DNA of 64,000 bases from assembly GCF_025291715.1 (NCBI RefSeq), contig NZ_JAMBIZ010000010.1:45999-109998 (forward strand), read 5' to 3'. Every line of letters starts with the position of its first letter. Position 1 is the stretch's first letter. The translations under genes and the position numbers were made by a program. Origin of the DNA: Metasolibacillus sp. GTDB taxonomy: Bacteria > Bacillota > Bacilli > Bacillales_A > Planococcaceae. Under the pieces are notes generated by a model. It did no database searches. It was not told the origin of the DNA and saw only the letters and a list, made by a program, of their open reading frames with translations. This document shows, one piece after another, positions 1 through 8,607 of the stretch.

Positions 1-841
<841 letters not shown>

Positions 842-1650
842 GGTTCTGTTGCAAAGTTTTAAATAAAGAATAAAATCCCTTACGGTATCTATGATTTAAG
901 CTGGGATTCCCAATAATACCTTGATTTCAGTACAGACCGAAAACCCGAAGAGAGTGCCTTCTTTTCGGGTTTTCTTATATAATCCTCGGATGGCTTCCAT
1001 GCCTTTAATCGTTGTAGAGGCAGTGCGTAAACTTCGATAGAATTTATTGCGTCTCTTTACTGGACGATGGTCTTGTTCAATCAAATTATTCAGGTATTTA
1101 ATGGTACGATGTTCTGTCCCTTGATAAAAGCCGTATTCTTTTAGTTTCTTAAAGGCACTTGTAATAGAGGGGGCTTTATCTGTGACTACAACCTTCGGTT
1201 CATCAAACTGCTTCACTAACCGCTTAAGAAAAGCATAGGCTGCTTGTGTGTCCCGTTTTTTACGTAACCAAATATCCAAGGTTAAACCATCTGCATCGAT
1301 GGCTCGATACAAATAATGCCATTTTCCTTTAATTTTGATGTACGTTTCATCCATTTTCCATGAATAAAAGGATTTTTTATTTTTCTTTTTCCAAATTTGA
1401 TAGAGTAGTTTGCCATATTCTTGCACCCAACGATAAATCGTCGTATGAGAAACGTTAATGCCACGATCATATAAGATTTCTTGAACTTCACGATAGCTAA
1501 GGTTATAACGAAGATAGTAGCCCACGGCTACAATAATCACATCCTGCTGAAATTGCTTTCCTTTAAAATGATTCATCGTCATTCCTCCTGCTATCTTTTT
1601 CTATTATTCTACCTTATTTGATAGTAGATTTAAAACTTTGCAACAGAACC
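842..1650. mobile_element. IS6-family insertion sequence (IS1216-like), complete
   Basis: The element is 809 bp. It is bounded by perfect inverted repeats of about 20 bp reading GGTTCTGTTGCAAAGTTTTA inward from 842 and, on the other strand, from 1650. It carries one transposase on the minus strand. The flanking octamers (CTTAAAAG and AAATAGCT) do not match, so there is no target duplication. Both flanking genes, a GNAT and a resolvase, are cut off at the element. IS6-family elements move by cointegration and join unrelated segments, so this copy probably joined the aacA-aphD segment to the Tn3-family segment. Confidence 0.93.
896..1576 (-). CDS. tnp: IS6-family DDE transposase
   Basis: This 226-residue transposase has the N-terminal helix-turn-helix of the family (LSYREVQEILYDRGI) and a DDE catalytic core: WKMDETYIK supplies the first Asp, VTDKAPS the second, and NLIEQDHRPVKRR the Glu. 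The chosen start is the second ATG, seven bases after AGGAGG; an upstream in-frame ATG sits on the ribosome site itself. Length and sequence agree closely with the IS1216 transposase. It catalyses replicative transposition and cointegrate formation at the terminal repeats of the element. It appears intact. Confidence 0.94.
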   Translation of the reverse strand: MNHFKGKQFQQDVIIVAVGYYLRYNLSYREVQEILYDRGINVSHTTIYRWVQEYGKLLYQIWKKKNKKSFYSWKMDETYIKIKGKWHYLYRAIDADGLTLDIWLRKKRDTQAAYAFLKRLVKQFDEPKVVVTDKAPSITSAFKKLKEYGFYQGTEHRTIKYLNNLIEQDHRPVKRRNKFYRSLRTASTTIKGMEAIRGLYKKTRKEGTLFGFSVCTEIKVLLGIPA

Positions 1651-1746
1651 AAATAGCTTAATAACGCCTGCTAATTTTAACGCTTTAAGTTGTCTGTCTA
1701 ACTTTTGACCTTTGCTACTCACTCGTGCATAACCTATTTTACTCAT
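1651..1746 (-). pseudogene. Serine resolvase/invertase, N-terminal stub
   Basis: From ATG 1744-1746 the minus strand encodes MSKIGYARVSSKGQKLDRQL and runs into the IS6-family repeat after about 32 residues. The ARVSS motif holds the catalytic serine of small serine recombinases. The catalytic core and DNA-binding domain are gone, so this is a non-functional stub. It differs in sequence from the two complete resolvases at 2073 and 6961. It is a third recombinase lineage in the island, or a remnant of a plasmid resolvase. Confidence 0.8.
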
Positions 1747-1976
1747 GGTTTTAGAACGAACTCCTTCTCTATGTCTTTTTAAATGATTTTTCAGTATGAA
1801 TCGACCATAGTAATCAAATTTAGAAGTCCATATTTTCTTTTAATCGATAAACTACCCATTACATTCATCTGAAATTGCCTTAGAATCATCCTCTGAGATC
1901 TCAAATTTTAGATTTTGTTATTGAACAACTCTATTGAACACTTACAAACCTTATTATATCAAAGACTAATTTCTGT

Positions 1977-1998
1977 TCAATAGAGTGTACTCTATTGA
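1977..1998. promoter_or_regulatory. Candidate res crossover site upstream of the resolvase
   Basis: A perfect palindrome with 10-base arms (TCAATAGAGT and ACTCTATTGA) around a central GT. A further half-site, ACTCTATTGAACA, occurs at 1928-1940. Serine resolvases of the Tn3 family act on palindromic subsites just upstream of their own gene and cut at a central dinucleotide. Position and symmetry fit subsite I for the resolvase at 2073. This is an inference from sequence symmetry. Confidence 0.55.
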
Positions 1999-2072
1999 TA
2001 CAATAGTAGAAGGCTGATAGAATCAGTGTTATGGGTGTCTCATAAGACTTGTCTCAAAAACGAGGTGATATT

Positions 2073-2648
2073 TTGCGGAAAATTGGTTATATACGTGTCA
2101 GTTCGGCTAGCCAAAATCCTTCAAGGCAATTTCAGCAATTGAACGAAATCGGAATGGATATTATTTTTGAAGAAAAAGTTTCCGGATCAACAAAGGATCG
2201 TGAGCAACTTCAAAAAATGTTAGAGGATTTACAGAAAGGTGACATTATTTATGTTACAGACTTAACTCGGATTACTCGAAGTACGCAGGATTTATTTGAA
2301 TTGATTGATATAATACGAAGTAAAAAAGCAAGTTTAAAATCAATCAAGGATACATGGCTAGATTTATCAGAAGATAATCCATACAGCCAATTCTTAATTA
2401 CAGTTATGGCTGGGGTAAATCAGTTAGAACGAGATCTTATACGTATGCGACAGCGTGAAGGGATTGATTTGGCTAAGAAAGAAGGGAAATTTAAAGGTAG
2501 GTTAAAGAAATATCATAAAAATCATGCAGGAATGAATTATGCAGTAAAGCTATATAGAGAAGGAAAAATGACTGTAAATCAAATTTGTGAAATTACAAAT
2601 GTGTCAAGAGCATCGCTATATAGGAAGCTATTAGAAATAGACAATTAA
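2073..2648 (+). CDS. Serine resolvase of a Tn3-family transposon
   Basis: About 191 residues. The N-terminal catalytic domain starts KIGYIRVSSASQN with the nucleophile Ser, followed by DLTRITRSTQDLFELID and the E-helix region NQLERDLIRMRQREG. A C-terminal helix-turn-helix lies at about residues 155-185 (TVNQICEITNVSRASLYRKL). The preferred start is TTG at 2073, just after the GAGGTG ribosome site; the longer frame from TTG 2049 has no such site. It resolves cointegrates at a res site, probably the palindrome just upstream. It is not the Tn917 resolvase. Confidence 0.88.
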   Translation: MRKIGYIRVSSASQNPSRQFQQLNEIGMDIIFEEKVSGSTKDREQLQKMLEDLQKGDIIYVTDLTRITRSTQDLFELIDIIRSKKASLKSIKDTWLDLSEDNPYSQFLITVMAGVNQLERDLIRMRQREGIDLAKKEGKFKGRLKKYHKNHAGMNYAVKLYREGKMTVNQICEITNVSRASLYRKLLEIDN

Positions 2649-2728
2649 TGAAGAAGAGCTATTTTAAAGTTTTTTTGATTTATCCGCATTATAAAATAAA
2701 TTAGTTTCTTTCAAAGGGAGTTAAGAAA

Positions 2729-3223
2729 ATGATCATTTCATTAATTGCTGCAATTTCAAGTAATTACGTAATCGGCAAAGATAAGGATATACCATGGAAG
2801 ATTCCTGGTGAACAGGTTCGATTTAAGGATTTAACTATGGGTAAATCAGTAATTATGGGTAGAAAGACATTTGAATCTATTGGTCAGCCACTGCCGAACA
2901 GAAAGACAATTATTATCTCAAAATCTAAAGATATTAATTATAATAATTGCCTGACTGTAGAATCGTTAGAGAGGGCTTTTAATTTACTACAACAAGAAGA
3001 TGAAATTTTTATTGCAGGTGGTGGAGAAATATATAAGGAATCGTTACCATTTGCCGATAGAATATATTTAACTATTATCGAAAAGGAATATGAAGGTAAT
3101 ATCTTTTTTCCAATGTTTAATAAAGATGAGTTTGAAATCACCTATCAACAAAAAGTAGAAGGGTTTATACCCTATACATATTTTACATACGAAAGAAAAA
3201 ATAAAGGAGAGCAAATCAAATGA
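2729..3223 (+). CDS. dfr: Dihydrofolate reductase, probably a trimethoprim-resistant mobile type
   Basis: 164 residues with the complete DHFR fold signature: MIISLIAAISSNYVIGKDKD, then IPWKIPGEQVRFKDLT, VIMGRKTFESIGQPLPNRK and the IFIAGGGEIYKESL nucleotide loop. The enzyme reduces dihydrofolate to tetrahydrofolate with NADPH. An AAAGGGAG ribosome site precedes the start. It overlaps thyX by four bases, so the two are co-translated. Its position on a transposon fragment among resistance genes suggests a trimethoprim-insensitive enzyme, as for the dfrD/F/G/K types of Gram-positive bacteria. I cannot assign the subtype from memory. Confidence 0.85.
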   Translation: MIISLIAAISSNYVIGKDKDIPWKIPGEQVRFKDLTMGKSVIMGRKTFESIGQPLPNRKTIIISKSKDINYNNCLTVESLERAFNLLQQEDEIFIAGGGEIYKESLPFADRIYLTIIEKEYEGNIFFPMFNKDEFEITYQQKVEGFIPYTYFTYERKNKGEQIK

Positions 3224-3927
3224 ATATTATAAACGTATTAGATAAGGGCTATGTTCGCCTTGTAAATCATATGGGTTCAGATTTAACTGTAGTAAACTCT
3301 GCAAGAGTTTCTTATGCAAAAGAATCGAAAGAACTGAACGATAAAGATGTTAAGTTAATTAAATTTCTTGCTAGAGAAGGCCATACTTCTCCATTTAGAC
3401 ATGTAATCGCACAATATGAAGTGTATGCACCACTAATGGTGGCCAGACAATGGTGGAAGTATGTCATTGGTTCCTCTCATCAAGAGGGTACAGGAGATAG
3501 TTTTGATGCCTGGAATGAATCAAGTCGAAGATATATTACAGAAGAGCCTACATTTTATATTCCCTCAAGTAAAGAATGGAGAAGTAAACCCAAAAATTCT
3601 AAGCAAGGTAGTGGTGAAATAGTTACGTTGGAAATTGGTGATAAATACACCAGGGATCTTATGGCATATGTTGACGAAGGAATAGCCAAATATGAATCAG
3701 CTCTAGAAGATGGAATATGTCCAGAACAAGCGAGACTATTCCTTCCTGCTTATGGAATGTATGTACGTTGGTACTGGACGGCATCCTTACAGTCAGTTTG
3801 TCATTTTTTAAATCAAAGATTAGAACATGATGCTCAAAAGGAAATCCAAGACTATGCAAAGGCTATTCTTGAATTAAGTAAACCATTATATCCAAATGCT
3901 ATAGACGAGCTTATGAAAAATATATAA
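3220..3927 (+). CDS. thyX: Flavin-dependent thymidylate synthase
   Basis: 235 residues. It makes dTMP from dUMP using methylenetetrahydrofolate and reduced FAD, leaving tetrahydrofolate rather than dihydrofolate. Visible ThyX features are HTSPFRHVIAQYEV, the VARQWWKYVIGS region and NESSRRYITEEPTFYIP, which correspond to the RHR..S family motif with the inserted segment seen in Bacillus and phage homologues. The C-terminal half has QARLFLPAYGMYVRWYWTAS. The start ATG overlaps the dfr stop (ATGA). A ThyX beside a DHFR lowers demand for dihydrofolate recycling and may add to antifolate tolerance; that role is inference. Confidence 0.92.
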   Translation: MNIINVLDKGYVRLVNHMGSDLTVVNSARVSYAKESKELNDKDVKLIKFLAREGHTSPFRHVIAQYEVYAPLMVARQWWKYVIGSSHQEGTGDSFDAWNESSRRYITEEPTFYIPSSKEWRSKPKNSKQGSGEIVTLEIGDKYTRDLMAYVDEGIAKYESALEDGICPEQARLFLPAYGMYVRWYWTASLQSVCHFLNQRLEHDAQKEIQDYAKAILELSKPLYPNAIDELMKNI

Positions 3928-3938
3928 TGAATGTGCTA

Positions 3939-3977
3939 AAAAGCTCAAATTCTATTTTGCTAAGAATTTGGGCTTTT
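3939..3977 (+). terminator. Rho-independent terminator after thyX
   Basis: The inverted repeat AAGCTCAAATTCT / AGAATTTGGGCTT is followed by a T run, 12 bases after the thyX stop codon. Confidence 0.85.
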
Positions 3978-3991
3978 TATATTTGGATATC

Positions 3992-4029
3992 CTTAACGTT
4001 GTAAATCCGCATTTTCCTGACGCTACCCC
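3992..4029. repeat. Terminal inverted repeat of the Tn3-family dfr-thyX transposon
   Basis: On the minus strand the sequence starts GGGGTAGCGTCAGGAAAATG at 4029 and runs about 38 bases to 3992. Four leading G residues and this length are typical of Tn3-family ends. It abruptly interrupts the Tn917 tnpA frame, so the element was inserted into tnpA. It differs from the Tn917 end (GGGGTCCCGAGCGC). Confidence 0.75.
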
Positions 4030-4540
4030 TTAATGAACAGAGTAATATTGAAAATAAGTTGTTTTCTGCTTTATCTCGACAGCGGCTTATAATGTCTTCA
4101 AGTGTAGCTATAGATGGAAAAATAATTCTTTTTCGAGTTAAGAAATCAATTGTTTTTTTCATTAGATAGATAGAGTCATCATTTTCTAAAGCTAGTTCAA
4201 TTAAATATTCTATTAACTGTTTTTGTGTATTAGCACTACCGAATCGATGATAGTTGAATACTTCTAAGATCTCGTTGAAGTGATTTGCACGTGTATTTCT
4301 ATGATCATATGAATTTAAATCAATTGCATCAAGATGGAGCTGTCGACTCACATAAGAAGTTAGTCTGGTTGATTTAATCGGCCAATTACTTAAAGAACAC
4401 CCAGGATACCGGGCCAAACAAAGTTGTATCGCAAATCCTAGTTTATTGACCTTTCCACGGTGTTGATTAATAACCTCCAGATCATAATCAGAAAAACTAA
4501 AATACGCTTTAAAATCCTCTTCTGATAAGTGGTTGTGTTT
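4030..4540 (-). pseudogene. tnpA: Tn917 transposase tnpA, second N-terminal fragment
   Basis: About 170 residues of the Tn3-family transposase N-terminal domain (DUF4158 type): EEDFKAYFSFSDYDLEV, GKVNKLGFAIQLCLARYPG and the helical segment ending AENNLFSILLCSL. It continues from the first fragment at 6891-6957 on the other side of the IS21-family insertion. It stops at the foreign terminal repeat at 4029. The whole catalytic DDE domain is missing. An ORF reading through both junctions would have unrelated residues at each end and is not a gene. Confidence 0.85.
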
Positions 4541-4603
4541 TGCAAGAGAAAAGTGCAGAGAATTGCAACGAAAAATACAGAGTGTTGCCACCCAATATTC
4601 CCC

Positions 4604-5326
4604 CTATTTTCTCGACAATGCGTTTGTTAAACGGAAGCTCTGGCCCGTGTACGAAATAATATGGGCATGGTGAATCAAACGATCCACCAGAGCTGCCGTT
4701 AAACGCGAATCCGAGAAAATGCGGTTCCACTGACTAAATTCTAAATTTGATGTGATAATCAAGCTCTTTTGTTCATAGAACTCTGAAATAATTTGAAACA
4801 GTAATTCTGCTCCTTCTTTGCCAAAAGGCAAATAACCCATTTCATCTAAAATCATTAAATCAACTTTTTCTAATTTACTTCTAAACTGCTTCATTTTCCC
4901 CGCATGCAGGGCTTGCTCTAATTCCTCAACTAAATGTGAAACGCGATAAAAACGGACTTCAAATCCACGCTCGCAAGCCTTTCTACCAAGTGCTGAAGCT
5001 AAATGTGTTTTACCTGTGCCAGGTGCGCCAACTAAAATGACATTCTCTTTTCTCCGAATGAAATCTAGCTGCTCTAATTCTTCCTTTGTTAAATGGTTCG
5101 GTAGACAAATGTCTTTATGCCACTGATAGCTTTCAAGCGTCTTCGTATCAATAAAACGTGCCTGTTTCAAATTACGTGCTATTTTGGCTTGCTCTCTGCC
5201 TAACTGTTCTTTTAATAAAATTTGATAAATATATTCTTCCGGCTCCGTAAAAGGTACTTCTTTAATCGATTCTGCCACATGTGCCAATCTCAATTGCTTA
5301 CAGAGTGTTAAAATCGCTTCATTCAT
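4604..5326 (-). CDS. istB: IS21-family helper ATPase IstB
   Basis: 240 residues of the DnaC-like AAA+ family. Walker A is GAPGTGKTH at about residue 100 and Walker B is LMILDEMGYLPF at about residue 158. A sensor region reads SLIITSNLEFSQW and an arginine region SRLTAALVDRLIHHA. IstB assembles on target DNA with ATP and stimulates strand transfer by IstA. The start overlaps the end of istA by eight bases, giving coupled translation. It appears complete. Confidence 0.95.
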   Translation of the reverse strand: MNEAILTLCKQLRLAHVAESIKEVPFTEPEEYIYQILLKEQLGREQAKIARNLKQARFIDTKTLESYQWHKDICLPNHLTKEELEQLDFIRRKENVILVGAPGTGKTHLASALGRKACERGFEVRFYRVSHLVEELEQALHAGKMKQFRSKLEKVDLMILDEMGYLPFGKEGAELLFQIISEFYEQKSLIITSNLEFSQWNRIFSDSRLTAALVDRLIHHAHIISYTGQSFRLTNALSRK

Positions 5327-6740
5327 GATTCAACGCCTCCGTTCCTTTTGGCGATAAGGCGTCATATTCTGTCCAATTTACACCGTAAGGGTGTTCTACT
5401 TCCTCAGCCTCACGGCCAATATAATCATAGAAATTTTGGTCGATGTCATTCATATCATGTGTAAGTAAAAGTGTCAGTAATTCATTGATTCGTTGCTTTC
5501 TTAACGCAAGTGAAGGGACGGTTAAATATTCCTTAATGCGCGTTGGTAAATAATTCGCATAACGCGAATGCCCTACAACACGTGGCTTTTTCAACCAATC
5601 TTTTAAGATTTCCTTCCATGGAATAAAACGACGTTTTCTCATATAAGGACGTGCGTCAGATAATAAAATTTCACCGTCATTTGTAATGACTTTAAACGAA
5701 TCCCAATAGGTCACACAAGAGAGTTGGACGTAGTTCCTTGCTCTTGGCACATGAATCAAATGCCCATCAAGCTTGAACTCGTTATATTTATTAAATTTGA
5801 TGAGGAATTGCTTAAATACCGGATAAGATTCTTCAGGTAATTTGATTAATTGCTTTTGCTCGTGCTGCCATAACTCATCAATCAGCACTTCTTTTTTATA
5901 ATGAATTCGTTGGCGATCATTGATTAATTGTTGTTCTAATTGAGCTGTTAAATCCTCAAGGTCCTTTATGACCGGCGGTAGGCTAAAAAAGTTATAACGA
6001 ACATAACCGACTTTACCTTCTACATGACCTTTTTCATTCCCTTTGCGTGGATTACATACTTGCACTTTAAACCCGTAATATTGCTGGAAATGTCGAAAGG
6101 CTTCCGTTAATTCTGCTTCTGAATCGCCTTTTCTTACTTTCTTCACCGCAGGTGTTAAGTTATCAATTCGAATGCTCAAAGGAACACCACCAGCCTGTTT
6201 AAATAAAAGTTGAAGTCCACCTAAAAAGCATTCTAAATTTTCACTTGGCAGTGGTACCGCAAATGCTGTATTACTTGCTGGAAACGACATGACTAATGCA
6301 TGTACATCCAGTATTTCTCCATCTTGAACAGCCTCCATTATACCGAAGTCTACCTGCGCTTCTCCTTCTGGATGTTCTAAACGTTCATGTCCTTTATCTG
6401 CCTCATCTTCTTGTGCTACTTTCCATTCTTGTATAAAATTACACACCGTTCTGTAAGAACCTTTGAATCCTTCTTTTACTAGGTCCTCAAATATTTTTTT
6501 GTTTTTACGGCGCAACTTTTTCTTGAGCTTTAAATCCTCTTCTAACCAATCAATTACGATTTCTCCCCATTTTTCATCGTACATCATGCCTTTTTTCAAA
6601 TGGATTTTCTCTTGAGGGAGCTGATCCTCATCCCCGTATTTCTTGGCGGTGCGCCAATTAACCTGCATAGTTTTTGCGATTTCAGTAATCGATAATCCTT
6701 TTTCATTTCGTAATGTTTTGATACAATTAACTTCAGACAT
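5319..6740 (-). CDS. istA: IS21-family DDE transposase IstA
   Basis: 473 residues from the ATG at 6738-6740, nine bases after AAAGG; an earlier in-frame ATG sits directly on the ribosome site. The N-terminal helix-turn-helix reads GLSITEIAKTMQVNWRTAKKY. The rve-type core has AQVDFG (first Asp), IRIDNLTPAV (second Asp) and the Glu in NEKGHVEGKVGYVR. The C-terminal part is the Mu-like beta-barrel region. It cuts and joins the element ends, with IstB selecting the target. Confidence 0.94.
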   Translation of the reverse strand: MSEVNCIKTLRNEKGLSITEIAKTMQVNWRTAKKYGDEDQLPQEKIHLKKGMMYDEKWGEIVIDWLEEDLKLKKKLRRKNKKIFEDLVKEGFKGSYRTVCNFIQEWKVAQEDEADKGHERLEHPEGEAQVDFGIMEAVQDGEILDVHALVMSFPASNTAFAVPLPSENLECFLGGLQLLFKQAGGVPLSIRIDNLTPAVKKVRKGDSEAELTEAFRHFQQYYGFKVQVCNPRKGNEKGHVEGKVGYVRYNFFSLPPVIKDLEDLTAQLEQQLINDRQRIHYKKEVLIDELWQHEQKQLIKLPEESYPVFKQFLIKFNKYNEFKLDGHLIHVPRARNYVQLSCVTYWDSFKVITNDGEILLSDARPYMRKRRFIPWKEILKDWLKKPRVVGHSRYANYLPTRIKEYLTVPSLALRKQRINELLTLLLTHDMNDIDQNFYDYIGREAEEVEHPYGVNWTEYDALSPKGTEALNHE

Positions 6741-6890
6741 TGCTAGCATCCTTTCTTACCTCCCTGTTTCGGCTTCGACACCTAAAACAGTAGAGGGACT
6801 TGGGGTGGCTGGCAAGTCTTTTTTTTATGCACAAAAATAGTGCAGGACTCTGTACAAATTCTTTGCACTAGTCTGCACTTTTATTTTGCA

Positions 6891-6957
6891 ATAAACAATG
6901 GTCTACAGAAAGAAGTTGTTCACGCTGTGAAGTAGTTAAAATTCTTTTCATAGCCAT
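6891..6957 (-). pseudogene. tnpA: Tn917 transposase tnpA, first N-terminal fragment
   Basis: The minus strand starts at ATG 6955-6957 or 6949-6951, right after the tnpR stop at 6961, and reads MKRILTTSQREQLLSVDHCL before the IS21 end. The frame resumes beyond the IS at 4540. The spacing to tnpR is that of Tn917. Confidence 0.8.
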
Positions 6958-6960
6958 ATC

Positions 6961-7515
6961 TTAAGCATTCCTTTTATTGAGGTAACGGTAAAAGGTTGTT
7001 TTGCTTAATTTAGAGGCATCAAGAATTTGACGAATAGAATACTCTTTGCTGTCATACATTTTTAAAGCTAAATCAATTGATAGCTTACCTTTACTTGGAC
7101 GGCCCCCTTTTTTTCCTCGGACTCTGGCTGCCTTAAGACCAGAGTTAGTTCGTTCAATAATAATATCCCGTTCCAGTTCTGCTAAACTAGCCATAACTCG
7201 GAAAAAGAATCTTCCCATAGACGTTGAAGTATCTACGTTATCTTGAATAGATATAAAATTGACACTAAGTTCTTCAAATAATTCAGAAAGTTCAATCAAA
7301 TGTTTAGTTGATCGTGAAATTCGATCTAACTTGTAAATGACAACAGAATCTCCTTCACGTAGTAGGTTGATCATTTCTTCTAATTGCGGTCGGTCTTTTT
7401 TCGCACCAGTTACTTTTTCTTGAAATAATTTATCAATTCCATAATGAGTAAGTGCATCAATTTGTAAACTAAGATTTTGATCATCCGTACTCACTCGAGC
7501 ATAGCCAAAAATCAT
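6961..7515 (-). CDS. tnpR: Tn917 resolvase TnpR
   Basis: 184 residues. The catalytic domain begins MIFGYARVSTDDQNLSLQID with the active Ser, followed by YKLDRISRSTKHL and the E-helix ASLAELERDIIIERT. The C-terminal helix-turn-helix is SIRQILDASKLSKTTFYRYL. It agrees with the remembered Tn917 TnpR along its length. An AAGGAGG ribosome site precedes the ATG. It resolves Tn917 cointegrates at the res site at about 7540-7680. It appears intact although its partner tnpA is destroyed. Confidence 0.94.
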   Translation of the reverse strand: MIFGYARVSTDDQNLSLQIDALTHYGIDKLFQEKVTGAKKDRPQLEEMINLLREGDSVVIYKLDRISRSTKHLIELSELFEELSVNFISIQDNVDTSTSMGRFFFRVMASLAELERDIIIERTNSGLKAARVRGKKGGRPSKGKLSIDLALKMYDSKEYSIRQILDASKLSKTTFYRYLNKRNA

Positions 7516-7651
7516 AAAAAAACCTCCTTAATTTTATAATTTAAATGTACCATAACTCATTAAGTATAACTATATAGGAACTATGAAAAAGGAACGGATT
7601 TTGGTACTTGATTTACTTAAAAAACATTTAGAAAAAGCAGGAAAATGAAAA

Positions 7652-7679
7652 GGTACCATAAACGGTCGTTTATGGTACC
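7652..7679. promoter_or_regulatory. Tn917 res subsite palindrome
   Basis: The 13-base arms GGTACCATAAACG and CGTTTATGGTACC surround a central GT, upstream of tnpR. Partial copies (ATGTACCATAACT) occur near 7549-7561. The layout fits a three-subsite resolvase recombination site, with this palindrome as the crossover site. Confidence 0.7.
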
Positions 7680-7698
7680 ATTCAAATTTATCCTTATT

Positions 7699-7769
7699 GT
7701 ACAAAATAACAGCGAAATTTTTAAATCTATTCCTTATCGATACAAATTCCCCGTAGGCGCTAGGGACCT
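7699..7769. repeat. Direct repeat flanking erm(B), copy 1 (internal Tn917 end-like sequence)
   Basis: A 71-base segment from TGTACAAAATAACAGCG to GGCGCTAGGGACC recurs at 9160-9230 in the same orientation with only a few differences. It includes a near copy of the transposon terminal repeat (GTAGGCGCTAGGGACC against GTAGGCGCTCGGGACC). The erm(B) segment is therefore bracketed by direct repeats and could be lost by recombination between them. Confidence 0.85.
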
Positions 7770-7865
7770 CTTTAGCTCCTTGGAAGCTGTCAGTAGTATA
7801 CCTAATAATTTATCTACATTCCCTTTAGTAACGTGTAACTTTCCAAATTTACAAAAGCGACTCAT
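7734..7865 (-). CDS. Small conserved ORF downstream of erm(B)
   Basis: 43 residues, starting MSRFCKFGKLHVTKGNVDKL and ending in the first direct repeat. A GGGAGG ribosome site lies just upstream, directly after the erm(B) stop, so it is probably translated from the erm(B) transcript. I remember the same short ORF downstream of erm(B) in other Tn917-like elements. No domain is recognisable and the function is unknown. A longer in-frame start inside erm(B) is less likely. Confidence 0.55.
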   Translation of the reverse strand: MSRFCKFGKLHVTKGNVDKLLGILLTASKELKRSLAPTGNLYR

Positions 7866-7869
7866 AGAA

Positions 7870-8607
7870 TTATTTCCTCCCGTTAAATAATAGATAACTA
7901 TTAAAAATAGACAATACTTGCTCATAAGTAACGGTACTTAAATTGTTTACTTTGGCGTGTTTCATTGCTTGATGAAACTGATTTTTAGTAAACAGTTGAC
8001 GATATTCTCGATTGACCCATTTTGAAACAAAGTACGTATATAGCTTCCAATATTTATCTGGAACATCTGTGGTATGGCGGGTAAGTTTTATTAAGACACT
8101 GTTTACTTTTGGTTTAGGATGAAAGCATTCCGCTGGCAGCTTAAGCAATTGCTGAATCGAGACTTGAGTGTGCAAGAGCAACCCTAGTGTTCGGTGAATA
8201 TCCAAGGTACGCTTGTAGAATCCTTCTTCAACAATCAGATAGATGTCAGACGCATGGCTTTCAAAAACCACTTTTTTAATAATTTGTGTGCTTAAATGGT
8301 AAGGAATATTCCCAACAATTTTATACCTCTGTTTGTTAGGGAATTGAAACTGTAGAATATCTTGGTGAATTAAAGTGACACGAATGTTCAGTTTTAATTT
8401 TTCTGACGATAAGTTGAATAGATGACTGTCTAATTCAATAGACGTTACCTGTTTACTTATTTTAGCCAGTTTCGTCGTTAAATGCCCTTTACCTGTTCCA
8501 ATTTCGTAAACGGTATCGGTTTCTTTTAAATTCAATTGTTTTATTATTTGGTTGAGTACTTTTTCACTCGTTAAAAAGTTTTGAGAATATTTTATATTTT
8601 TGTTCAT
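7870..8607 (-). CDS. erm(B): 23S rRNA (adenine-N6) dimethyltransferase Erm(B)
   Basis: 245 residues, the full length of Erm(B). The SAM-binding motif I is [15 protein letters not shown], the acidic loop IELDSHLF, and the catalytic motif [13 protein letters not shown]. It dimethylates A2058 of 23S rRNA and gives resistance to macrolides, lincosamides and streptogramin B. The sequence agrees almost entirely with the remembered protein. One difference is Ile in [13 protein letters not shown] where I recall Thr; the Asn of NIPYHLS also varies between alleles. It is preceded by an inducible leader region (8608-8816). Confidence 0.97.
   Translation of the reverse strand: MNKNIKYSQNFLTSEKVLNQIIKQLNLKETDTVYEIGTGKGHLTTKLAKISKQVTSIELDSHLFNLSSEKLKLNIRVTLIHQDILQFQFPNKQRYKIVGNIPYHLSTQIIKKVVFESHASDIYLIVEEGFYKRTLDIHRTLGLLLHTQVSIQQLLKLPAECFHPKPKVNSVLIKLTRHTTDVPDKYWKLYTYFVSKWVNREYRQLFTKNQFHQAMKHAKVNNLSTVTYEQVLSIFNSYLLFNGRK

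Larger units (their letters stand above)
1651..4029. mobile_element. Fragment of a Tn3-family transposon carrying resolvase, dfr and thyX
   Basis: The right boundary is a Tn3-type terminal repeat reading GGGGTAGCGTCAGG from 4029 leftward, interrupting the tnpA of Tn917. Inside lie a candidate res palindrome, a resolvase, dfr, thyX and a terminator. The transposase and the other terminal repeat are missing; the IS6-family element sits where the left part should continue. The 300 bases from 1747 to 2048 hold no convincing gene, only the upstream region of the resolvase stub and the res-like repeats. Confidence 0.6.
4541..6890. mobile_element. IS21-family insertion sequence, complete
   Basis: 2350 bp with TGCA at both ends. 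The terminal repeats TGCAAGAGAAAAGTGCAGAG and TGCAAAATAAAAGTGCAGAC read inward, and each is followed by a second TGCAA-type repeat, as in IS21 elements with multiple terminal repeats. The istA and istB genes lie inside, overlapping by eight bases. It is inserted in the Tn917 tnpA gene after about 20 codons. I see no clear target duplication (left flank GTGTTT, right flank ATAAAC). Confidence 0.88.

Noticed and set aside
2049..2072. Longer N-terminus for the resolvase starting at TTG 2049
   Set aside because: The GAGGTG ribosome site lies inside this extension and fits the TTG at 2073, which gives the normal family N-terminus.
7735..7769. Right terminal repeat of Tn917
   Set aside because: It faces the same way as the left end and lies between tnpR and erm(B); it is an internal direct-repeat copy, not the missing right end.
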